From Centroberyx gerrardi (taxonomy: Eukaryota > Chordata > Actinopteri > Beryciformes > Berycidae), in NCBI RefSeq assembly GCF_048128805.1, contig NC_136005.1, positions 7,032,504 through 7,096,503 on the forward strand: a stretch of 64,000 nt of DNA, read 5' to 3'. Below, piece by piece: positions 38,701 through 50,800 of this stretch. A program made the translations under genes and the position numbers. The notes beneath the pieces were generated by a model. That model saw only the letters and a program-made list of their open reading frames with translations. It made no database searches and was not told the DNA's origin. Within the stretch, counting starts at the first letter, position 1; the number at the start of each line of letters is the position of its first letter.

Positions 38701-40900
38701 AGGCCACATGTGATTCTAAGTAAAAATGCTGTTAATTCACAGTTCATGCTGAATGATTGAACTTATTTCTGGCTTCACCTGACAGATGTCACACACTCTC
38801 ATGGTGTCAAGGTCTCATTCTGGTGGGACCACAATAGCCAAGCAAAGTCCAAGGCACGACCTGACTGTAAGGGGTGAGACATCACAGGCCAACAGCCTGC
38901 ACTTGGAAAAAAGAAAACACTACCTTGGCCTGAGCTAAGCTCATTGAAGCACGAAACAATAAGGGGTGACTTAGGGGAGAGTATGGCTGGACCAGCAGCT
39001 TGGTCTGGAGAGATATTTTAGGGCGCCGGTTTCTGTTTAAACAAGTGACGGAAAAAGAAAACTCAGCGAGACAGCATCAGCCTGTTTTCTGTCCTCTCCA
39101 AACAAGGAAGCAGCCAATCACAATGCCCTCATGTGCTATGCCAACAGAAAAGGGGCTCGGAAAAGAGTCTCCTCCGAGTGGTCAGCGCTGTTTGTTTGGA
39201 CTAACCGGCTTTAACAGCGGTAGTATAGCAGGAAGCGGCTCTCTGGCTGTTACAACACTGCGGTATGGTGGGTTTGATGTTATATCTATGACTCAACACA
39301 AAGTCCCATGGAGGTGAAAGATCACATGCAATCCAAACCATTCTGTGGCATCTATCGTGATACCACATCATGCTGTTGGCAGAACAGGATGTCCTGTATC
39401 TGCATACCTGCCAAAACTCCCGATTTTCGCGGGAGTCTCCCTATTTTTAACCCTTTCTCCCGCTGTGCTCCCGATTGGTAATTTCTCCCGCTAATCTCCC
39501 GATTTCATAGTGATACGAATCAAATGGGTGTTTCTCAGTTTCTGTGTGGGATATGTGTCGTGGTACCTGGCAACCCAACCCAGAGGCAGAGGTGAGCATG
39601 CACAAACGACCCTGCCTGACATGCGTCACTCATCATTGCGCTCGCTCAAGCCCTCCGCTCCACTTGCCGCTGAAAATGGATGAAACAGGTCCCAAGAAGA
39701 AGAAATTCTCTTCCAAATTTAAGTCCACTTGGTACGAGACCTTCCCCTTTCTAACCGCTAGCCACATCAGCAAACTTGTAGATGTACTAGCTATTTTGTA
39801 TAAACCAGGTGACATAATCTAGAAATATCGACACTGACTGAATGCTTGCTTATCTGGTATAGAAACAGATTTTTTCTTAGTAACTGGAAAATGGAAATGG
39901 AAACTACCATGGTAAACAAACAAACTATCTTTGGTAGGGTCCTATTTGATATTTTAAGTGCTTTTTTTACATTTCATACTGCATTTCATTCTGTTATTTC
40001 TAGATTGGATTACATAGGCTATTAATCTCTGTGAGAGGTCACAATTAGTAAGAAAATCTCCCTCTTTTTCACAGCCTAATGTTGGCAGGTATGTATCTGT
40101 GACTGAAAGATCACCAGCTGGGAAAGTAGGGGCAGGTGAAGTGAACGAGTAACAATCTCCCCTCCCTCAACAATGACCATCATAGTGCTGTTGAGCAAGG
40201 CACTGAAGCCCAGTTGCTCAGTAGCAGCTCGCAAATGTGGATGTACCTAAAAATATAAAGCAAGTAGGGATGGGACAATATGCTTATCTCATGACATGAT
40301 TCGATACACGACACGGGGGTTCACGATTCGATACGATGTAAACGTTATGTGCAGGATTCTGTTTATTTCTGAGCCACAAATCATCTAGCAATGGCACTGG
40401 TTTGCTAGAATGTAAACAACAATTTCAAAATGTCATCACAAAGTGCAACTAATGCAATGGACAAGCCATCTCATTTGTGATTACTAGAGTAGAATAAAAT
40501 GTAGCTAATATCGCCATTCATATTTCTGCCCCACGATACGTAGTGTCATATTTGTGCATTGCGATATATTGAGTTTCGATATATTGTCCCATCCATAGAA
40601 GCAAGGCATTGCTGACAAAGAGCATGTGTCCCAAGTGAAACCATTTCATGATAAATGGAAGGATAAAAAAGAATAATTATCTTGATCAAACATGCAGGAC
40701 GAATTCTGTAATGTATAGTCATGGTCAATATACAGTGACGTTGTGGCCTTTGTGGGTTTGACTGGTGTTTGCGCGCCTTAGGGTAACATTACAGCATGCA
40801 AGGTAATTAGGACAGCTTTCTCCTATATATATAGAGAGATATGGGAGTGTGTATGTGTGTCGGCGAGAGACAGAAAGAAGGAGAGAGAGAGACAGAAAGA

Positions 40901-40992
<92 letters not shown>

Positions 40993-43900
40993 TTCCCAGT
41001 GACAGGGTGGATCCCAGTAAGCAGACAGTGGACTCGACTGTACAGGAGACGGACCACACACACAGCACTGCTTTGTTTCAATAATACCTTAACTATAGTC
41101 TGTGTCTGGAGGAGAACAAGCTTCTCTGTTATCAAATCCGTTCCAGACAAGTTTGGGGATAAAGCTGGAGAATGTTTTTTAAGTACACCATTTGTTAAAA
41201 TAAGAATAGTCATTTGCTTTTGTCTGGCAAGCATGTGTTCCTGTTTGGTTGTTTTACCTCAACTTCCTTCCTCAACCATAAAATTTGCAATTTGACCTCG
41301 CCATTTGACAAGACTCCTAAAGGGATGAGCAGCAATAACAGGGATTTAAATCAATCTCAGCTTTTGATTTTCTCATGTTGTATTGGCCACAGGCCAAGTG
41401 GTTTGTGGGTGGCGGAAATGTATTGGAGGAATAATGTTGTTAGGTGGCTTGTAGCTTGCCTGAGGCACTGACCAGATCACACAGTTGTCTTGCGTTTGTC
41501 TAAACACCAGAATGGCAACAGCAGAGACAATGTTACCTAACATTACCACAATTTTTTCAGGAAGAAATTGGGTCAGCCTCATCAAGCCCTGATACCGGTC
41601 TTTAAGTGAGCACTTATAGCCCACATGCTAGGTGCATTTAGAGGGTGAGAAAAGCCCTGAGTGCTGAAGAGGGTTGGTCAAATTACATGGACCAGGAGCT
41701 AATTTGAACACATTAGCGGCTTCAGCTAATAGCTACACTTGGATAATCAAGGCTCATTACTGTAAAAGAAATCAATGTGAACTGTCTGGTCGAAGCAAAA
41801 CCATTCTTTTCAAATCATATCTATTTCTCCAAATACATAAAATATGGCATCCCATTAGCTTTGAAGTACTCTTTCTTGGCATGCATGAAGTGTAATCTCT
41901 AGAGTGGATTTCAGCCAATCTGTTTCGTGTAGCAACATGGTGTTTGTGGGCAGAGGAGGGAAGGCTAATCCAGTGTTCTCTACTGAAAGGCAATCTGCAC
42001 ATAGTACAATCTTTATCCTGTGAAGTTCAAGTCGATAGTGGTTAAGGGAGTGATTCTACATGTCATTTGGTTTGAGACAGATAAATGAGTCCACATGGTG
42101 CTGAATATTCACAAAGTAGGGGTGGCAGTGGGCATAAATTGACAACACAGTACTTTCTCCAGTTCATTTTGAGTGAAGGGACTCTATGGACCGGTCACTG
42201 CAGAGAGCAGGCTGTATGTAGGTCAGTGAACTGACCTACATACATCCTTGATCACTGTTAACTGTGATCAAGGATGAAGAATGGCCCAATTCCCCCACTT
42301 CCTTGTGTAATTCACGGTACAAGATGATAATCATAATTACTGAAACCCTCCAGACCACAAATGTATTTGTGAAGGGAATAAAAGAACATTATACAACAGG
42401 TCTGGTCAACTAGACATTTAGAACATGAACAAATCAGCATGACAGAACACCTAGCCCTGCTCATCACTAAAAATATTACTCCGCCATTTCCATGGCAACA
42501 TTGTAACTGCCAGAGCTGGAGCAAAAACCAGTAGCCTACAATAAACTAATAAATCTGAAACATTTTTTGCTCTTTATTTCAAAGGTAACTTAGACAATAA
42601 CCTGAAAAGCTGATTAGCAAAAAGCCGCCTAAAAATGGGTTGTTAGGATGTCTTATAAACCAGCAAATTACCGATCAATGCTCATGAAAATATAATAATA
42701 TATATTATTATACAATATATTTAAATATAACTGTTCAGCCTTGATGTTACTAGACGCTCTGGCATCCTCCATCAGCTGTGCCGGTGAGTCGGTGACACGG
42801 CGCTACTAGCTTAAAAATACATGTGAAGTTCGCGGACGTAGTAGCTAAATCTGTCCATGGAAAAATTATTTTTTTCAGCAGATATCTTAGTTACAACAAA
42901 ATTGAGCTAGCAAGGCAGTTTTGTGTTTATATGTGTGGTATTTATCCAGTTTGGGAAATCCCACGATCTCTAGAAAGCATTAGCTCAAGTTGGCTGGCTG
43001 ACTCAACAGGGACTAGAAATCGTCTCTGTTGCTAGGTCGTTACTAAGGGTCGGCCTATTTGCTGGAGTAGTAAACTAGGTTTCATTACATAGGAGTCTAC
43101 TGACGTGACTGATTGTTTTCCAGTTATTAGTCAGACCCCATGTATTTCCAGGGAAACGGAGATAACACTAGCAAAAAGTTTTATATTTTGAGAGCGAATT
43201 GCCCCACAATATGAATACGTTTTGATTATATGTTTTATTTTGTTGGTAACCGTTGTATAATCGCAAAATTACACTCGAGGGTGAGCTTTACCGTCATGAT
43301 TGGCACTAAAGTGATGGTTACGGACCTCGGTGCAAGCGCCTCGGTCCTGACCGCATCACTGTCGTGCCAATAATGACGATAAAGCTCACCCTCGAGTGTA
43401 ATACTGCTTAATCAGAATACCGCTATGTTTCAGTGATACCTTTCAGGTGGATGGTGTCATTTCAGTGATTAAGGGTTTGTGGTATCATTTCATTTTATGA
43501 ATTGTTTAGTTTTTATCCAGTGCAGTTGTGCTCTTGAGTGCTTTCTTCAAAGATATTTGCACAAGCCGATTTTGTCCCCTGCCAAGCGCAATCTGTCTCT
43601 GTGTTGTTCATCACTGAAAGAGCTATACTCATCCGAATTTAAGTTTCTGGCTCACCAGCCAAGAACTAGTAAACAAAAAAACAAAAAAAACAACAATAAC
43701 AACATTTTCCCCAGAAAATGTTTCGGTTCACAGAGCGGATTTCCTATATTCAGGTAACTTTTTATGTATAAAATAACATTGAAAATATAGTACAAAACTC
43801 AATACAAAAATCAATAAAATGGAGACTGCATTTTTGTTGTAACGCATTTTGTTGACTGCTCGGAAACAGTAGTGGTAGTATAGGACCTAGATTTTTTTGT

Positions 43901-46900
43901 GTAACTATTTTTTAACAAATAGCCTATCGTAAATGCACAGATTTTTAAATTTGATCAAAATATGGGAGAAAATGGGGAGAAATGAGACCACAGGCGAACA
44001 CCAGGAGAAGGGCATGATAATCAGGAGTCTCCCAGGAAAATCGTGAGGGTTGGCAGGTAAGGTGCTTGGCTTGGTTAACTTTGGACGCTGTCGCCAGGTA
44101 AAGCCATTGAGCCTGGTCCAGTCCACCAACCCAGTCATGTTCAGCCCAGGCCTGCTATTCTACAGCAAGGAACCCACTGGGAAGAGCTATTAGATCTGTA
44201 TGGGAGAGGGTGGATGGGTCCGCAGATACCGGGTGAATGCGTTTTGTTCTCCAGCAACAGGTCTTTCATCCTTACCCTTGAAAAACATGAAAAAGCAGCA
44301 CATGGTGTGTATTGGGTGTATTGGAAATACTAAAATGTATTAAATGGTCCTCTAACCAAGGGCAACTAGAATGTTTTTGCGTCTCACCTTGGAATTTCAC
44401 CAGACAGTGACGTGAGGCGTTATGAAACCCGCTGTCTCCGTCACTGGCAAGGGGCAAATAAAAGTAGAACCTAACAAGTGTTGAAATAAATCAGGTTTTT
44501 AAACATCTATCTGCAATGTAACTTTAGGCTTGCGTGACAAGCAGCCGCCCAGCTACTACCTAATTTCCAGAAGTCATCATTCTCACTTTAGCGAAGCAAT
44601 TCACACATTTGCGATGTCATTCCTAGGCTAGGTGGAAAATGAAGGTTGGGGTTGCGAGGGACAGTCAAGCCGCAGCATGCTGAAACCTCTGGGGCTGATG
44701 CACAAATATGGAACAGTTATCCACTAACGCACACAACGTGTCTCTTAGGGACTTTATCCGGGATCTAATCATGAGGAAATTAATTACAAGAGAGAAATAT
44801 TTCCATTGTGCAAGTTCATTTCCCCTCCGTCAAGGGCAGATGGTGTGACACTTGAGCCCTATTTTTAAGATGTTTTTCTACCTGACATCTACCATTATGG
44901 GCCACAGTAGTTTTCGCCAAACTATGGCTCAGAATGACAGAATTAATATTTATATTAATTTATAAAGTACACATCCCAGTTTGTACGGCTGATGGAAAAA
45001 CAAATCTAACACTGAACCTTATAGCAGTGGACATACCATCAAACTACTGAATCATCCTGACCAAACTCAGAATGACAGTCAAAACACAATATCTGAAATG
45101 TGGCTATATTCTTCTTGCATCTTTTCAATTGGGTTGCAAGAAGCCAATTCTGGCACTCAGGAAAAGACACACACACCTTGTATGCATGCTCACACACACA
45201 TTCCAGTGTAGACTACTGCACACATACTCCCTGTTGATGCAAGCATTCTTTGAACAGAAATGGATAAACACACAGAACAGACATATGGCATGCTAGGTCA
45301 ATCACTAAACCAATGTCAAACACACAAACCTGGTTGTGTGAGAAACCAAAAAGACACACGCTTCCAATTCAGACAAGTGAAGAATGCTCAAAAGAAAAAT
45401 AAATTCAACGCACTGGGCAAAAACTTTTGATTGTCATTTCAAGAAGCTAGACAAACTCCCAATGTCACATTGACGAAAGGTTTCAAATCGAGCAGAAATA
45501 ACTCTGAACTCCCATCTTTGAACCACACATGACTTTTCAGAAGTGACAGCTGAGTGACAACACAACCATGCACTCAAACATTTTTCCTCGGGCAGAATAT
45601 GAGAATTTTTTCACTTTAAATGACTTTTTTTGCCTAAAGAGATTCAGCTTTTTCTTCACAATTTTCCTCTTCTGCTCGTCAAGTGATATCCTACTTACCC
45701 GTCTAACAGAAATAGCATACTAGGTATTCTATGGAAATCTTTAAAGAAAGCCTGAACTTGACCTCGGGGTGTGCGAAGCCTGCAAATGTGGACGTACAGT
45801 ACTTCCTTTAGTGGAAAACTAATAAAATGGGGAAATTCAGGCTCCTGCTCACGCTACTAAATCGCCACGCATATGAAATCTGTTTTATGCATATGAATTC
45901 TATTTTAGCAGTGAGCCGAATAAAATGGTGAAACTGATTGCTTAGAAGTGGAAAACAATTGAATAAAAGGAATATATTTGAGCTTCACAGGCACATGCCA
46001 AGGAAATGCACCCTCTATTCAAATCTTTGTATCTTAAATCTTAAATCTTTCTAATAATTATCTCTGAATCTCAACATGAACAGAATATTAAGAACGAGAA
46101 CATGTGATGATCTAAATAGTTCACCACATCACACTCTGAGCCAAAGTTTCAAAAACCTCTTCCTCCGGTGGGAGTGCATCACACTGTCTGGAAAACTTCT
46201 GTCTGGTTTCAAGGTTTTGTGAGCGTGGCAGCCACAGAAAGGTGTCCTGTAGTGAGTATCGATTCAACCCCCCAAAGCCTGTTGCTCCATTTGCAGAGTG
46301 CCGCCCCATGCTGCACATCCACTGGGGTGTGAAAAGTGCTGGACCACAACACCACACGGACAACAGTGGAGACCGCCTGCCATCAGTCTGTACAAACACG
46401 GGGGGCAGTGATGTGGGCAGCGGTGACGGAACAGAACACATCCTGCCTCCCCAGCTCCCCAGGGCCTCTCCAGCCTGCCACGTGTCTGACAGATACCTGG
46501 CCATGCTGCCTTTTCCAACTGTGCACCAACACTGCTGGGACAGAGAAGTGAGCGCCTGAGCCAGTAGGGTCAACCCGAGAATATAGATAACAGTGTTACA
46601 TGTTTAAACCTATACTTAGATCTTTATGTAAAAATATACCTGTCTTATCAGCCTAAATCACAAAGTGGGGCAATAGAGACGACCATCCCATCCCCACTAA
46701 CTGACATCTATATAGAAGGTCATCACCGGGTACCAAAGATCAGCCAATAGCAGATGGCCAGTTCAGTACCCTACTTTTCACCATTAGGTCTCGGGCTACA
46801 TCACAGATTTGCGTTTGGGGTTTAATTACTCTGTAAGAGCGAAATACATCCTGAACAGCAGTGAGCGAGCGCTCCGTCCAGAGAAAGTTGGACTCACCAA

Positions 46901-47788
46901 CGTTAGATCTTTTTCCTCTCTTGTCCCTTTGGTTTCCTTTGTTATAAAGCATCACGGACTGGCCAGGTTGGTGAATATGTGTGTGCTGTGCGCAGTTTAC
47001 TTGTCGTGTTGCATGATTTCAATTTTTCAGACAGTTACCCCTTGCTGCCATTTGATGCAGCCAAAGTGCAAAGTTGCCCCGTGTAACTTTAAGCTTAAAA
47101 ATAGCGTAAATCATCCAAGTTAAAACCACTCACCGGTCACCTTTGGAAACCCTTCAGAGGCCACTTTAACACTCCTGCCTACACTAATAAAATATAGCAG
47201 TACATTTCACAGTTTTCGTGTGTGCATCAACTGTGAAAAGAATTTCCTCTATGAGGACAATAAACTAACTAACTTTCTAATGCACATTTCTCCTCCACAT
47301 CCCAGGTATGAATGTGTCAGTTCAATTTTACAAGTGCAAATTTGATTCAAATGTATAGTTATAATGATAGGGTGTAAATTCTTAACAGCCCTGGGTTCAA
47401 CCGGCCAAACAAAACTATTCTAAAAGTAAGCTCAACCAATAGTTGATCAATTGACTGACTGAGGAAGTGTGAGAAAGTGCACGAGTCTTACTTTGAGGCA
47501 TGATGTGGTGCATGGCTACAGACAGGAAGAAGATGGCGTCGCTGTAGTAAGCCCCAGAGCCGGCGCTGAAGTGCTTCTGCATGGCCTCGACGATAGGGAA
47601 GAGCTTCTGTGTGAGGGCGACCACGTCATGGAACACCACCTGCATGGGAGATTAATACAGCGGAAACATGTCAACTTAAATCACAACGTTGACTACTGCA
47701 ACTTCCAAACTGCAAGAGGCTGCACTTTGTGATCAGAGGGAAAGGTGCATCAGCAACATACAAACTGCATCTCAGAGAAAATCTTAGG

Positions 47789-47860
<72 letters not shown>

Positions 47861-50800
47861 ATTAGATATAATTTTAGGATATAAAAATACAAGAAAATCT
47901 AAAATAAAATAAAAAGATTCAGCATGTAGTGTTAAATATTATGATGTACACCTAAAAGCTAAAAAAGTCATTTCTCATTTCATTCTGACTTACAAAACAA
48001 TAGCGTGTTATACTGAGTAAATGCTAAGCCTGACTAGAGTGAGTCTCTAGTCCTATTACTCATGCCATATGACAAAACCCGAATCTTCATTAATTGAAGA
48101 AGTTACTGTGTGCAGAGGGTCTGCCACACAATCATCCTGATCCTCCACACAAATCCCAATGAATGCCATCTTCTCATCTACAGATTCACAGCTCCCTCAA
48201 TCCCATGAAGCAGCAGTTTCTGCTGTGAGCATGTACAGTAGATATCTCTCCAGATTACTGAAAGAGGATTGAAAAAAATACAGTAAGCACCGATTCCCAT
48301 TAAAGCTTTCATTCCTACAGCAAAATCAACAAATATGTTCGGGACATATTCCCGATTGGACGCTGGCCTTCTCTGGTTAAGCCCGACAGCTAGATAGAGG
48401 GTTTAGATAAAACCTGGTCAATATGGCTGTCATATTTTAAATCAGGTCCACGTGTCTGGGATGCCAGACATCATTTAATGATCCCTAAAAGATTAAGGTA
48501 AGCCCCCGGGACCGTTTTTGGAAATCAGTGTCCGGGACTGTTGTTGGTATTGTGCTATAATGGCACACAAATCATTGCAGTTGGCTATAAAACATGTTGT
48601 ATTTCCGAAGCCCCTGATGAAACCCTCACTCACTTAAAGTCGAGATGAAATGAAAAATGCATTTTTAACCCTTTTAGATCACATCCCCGGTCATATTGTG
48701 CACCTATTTAACAATATATGCCAAAAAAAATACAAAAAATCCATTTCTTTGTATTCTTATATCAAAATCCAATCATGTTTTCTTCCTGTAAAACAAAATA
48801 TGCCGTGTGCTTACGTAAGCATGAACCAACCAATGTTTTAACAACGCCCCTTAGCTGTTCTAAAATCACTGTAAACCACGGCCTCTTGGGGCTTATTGCT
48901 TTAGCGAAGGATTTGATTTAAATCCCTCTTCTAACTGTACACCGCTCAAATATTCTGTTTCACTGGGAAATACGTCACAGTACAGAAGCTAAAGACGCTC
49001 TAACTTCTGTTTCAGTGGGACTTTAAGATGCATTGGAAACATTTACATATTATGCATTTAGCAGATGCTCTTGCCAAAACCAGAGTGACTTGCTTTAAGG
49101 TAGATTAAGCTTCAGTTCATACATCATGGATTATATGTGAAGTCTAACAGATAAAATAGTAATACCAAGACAGGAAAATAAAATGTAATAGGATAAATAC
49201 TCAAAAGATTGATGGTTGATTCTTCCCTTCTCTCTTTAAAAATCAGAAGCAGTACGTATGCTTATTGCTCAGTTATAGACTTTCACTGCATAAACTGTGG
49301 CTTTGATAAAATCAGACTTAAAATCACCAATGGGCAGACATTTTGTTTTTACAGCTGAGCATGGAAAATCTGGATTCCACCTTTATAGCATGTGTATTTC
49401 TTTCTATTTCCTTGTGTATTTTATAGATTGTGTTCCGTTTTTAAGAGCTACCCATGAATAATTCAGAGTAAACACAGCAAAACAAAAGTTTACTACTTTC
49501 AATAACCCTGGCACAATAAATAATGCAACAAGGTCTTAGAAAAGCCTATTTGCTTTACAGCTATCCAACGTCTGCCTCAATTTAGGCAAATGGACTAAAG
49601 ACTTGACATATGGTGATGATGACAAGGTTAAAGAGCAAGCCATCCAGCTGTGCTGCAATGTGAAAAACTGAACCGATGTTAAGTTTTTGAGTTAGGCTAG
49701 GACTGGGTTTTTGTCTCTCACTATGTTCTTGGGACATTCAAGTTACTGTCAGAGTCTTGAGATCAGCTTCAATTAACAACATCATTTTACTGAAGAGGGG
49801 TAAAGCCGTCACCACTTCTGAAAAAGGAAGGAACATCAGCAAATAAAAAGGCTAGCTGCTCTATTCTGGTACAAGGAAAGCTAATCAGTGAGCGCCAATG
49901 TGAGAGTGTGCCTTGGGCCTGAAAGATTGACTGACCACACCATTACACCATTCAGATTGACTTGTACTGGCTGTTGACTGTTCTCTGCACAGTGCAGGAT
50001 TGCACGCTCCAAACAGTAACTAGGAGAATGGATGCAATTAGGTGAGAAGAACATTATGTTTTGTTTACAGGCTATTGCTTTTACCGTTTTAGTGGGCATG
50101 AGATCGCACCGTCTTTTGATTAGCTACACACTGAAGGTAAGGGCAGTCACAAAAGCAACACTTCAGTTTGACACCAGTGGAAAAAAAAGACTAGAAGGCC
50201 TAGCTATGCTGCAAATAATCCAATTAAAGTTTTTCCAGATATTGCTCTAGTGACTTATTAGGAAGAAAAAAAGGTCACCTATTTTTTGGACACACTGTTG
50301 AGCTGCAAATAGCCCAACACCATTTTCTATTAAAATTGGAATCTGCTCTGACAAGAAACCTCTCAGCAAGAGGAATACAGCTGGGCAAGTAATATTATTA
50401 GCTCGAGTCGTGAACATAGCCTAAACTAACCTAGGAAATAAAATTGGAGTTGCACACAGCTGATTTGAGAAGCTGGACGTGTTCGGTAGCTGCTATCGCG
50501 TTGTTGATCTGCTTTTTGAAGGGAAGCCCATATTGAGCAAAGTTTCCTTTTTGACTTTCCCAGCCTGGCTTGTCTGCCACAATCTCTACTGAACAGGGGA
50601 TGAGAGAGGGACTTGGGTCATGAACATTCACCCCTCTACGTCATCAAACCACGGAAGGACAAATTTAATATGGAACGCATCCTGGTCAGTGGTGGAAACT
50701 ATTGCTTAACTATCTTTCACACAAGAGGACCATCATAACATATTTCTTTGTCAATAAGACTCCCCAAGTGTGTTCAGGTTTTAAAATTAGGAATAATTTC

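Larger units (their letters stand above)
36714..47491 (-). other. xxylt1: xxylt1 intron 2 (10.8 kb)
   Basis: Bounded by donor GTAAGA and acceptor TTTCAG on the minus strand. It contains two complete hAT MITEs, an L2-like tail, a further hAT end, a long (GA)n tract, strong palindromes at 42213-42276 and 43268-43402, and an unexplained GC-rich open frame at 46121-46573. Confidence 0.85.

Noticed and set aside
40807..41295. Several long S/L or R/E-rich frames
   Set aside because: Both-strand translations of the (GA)n tract.
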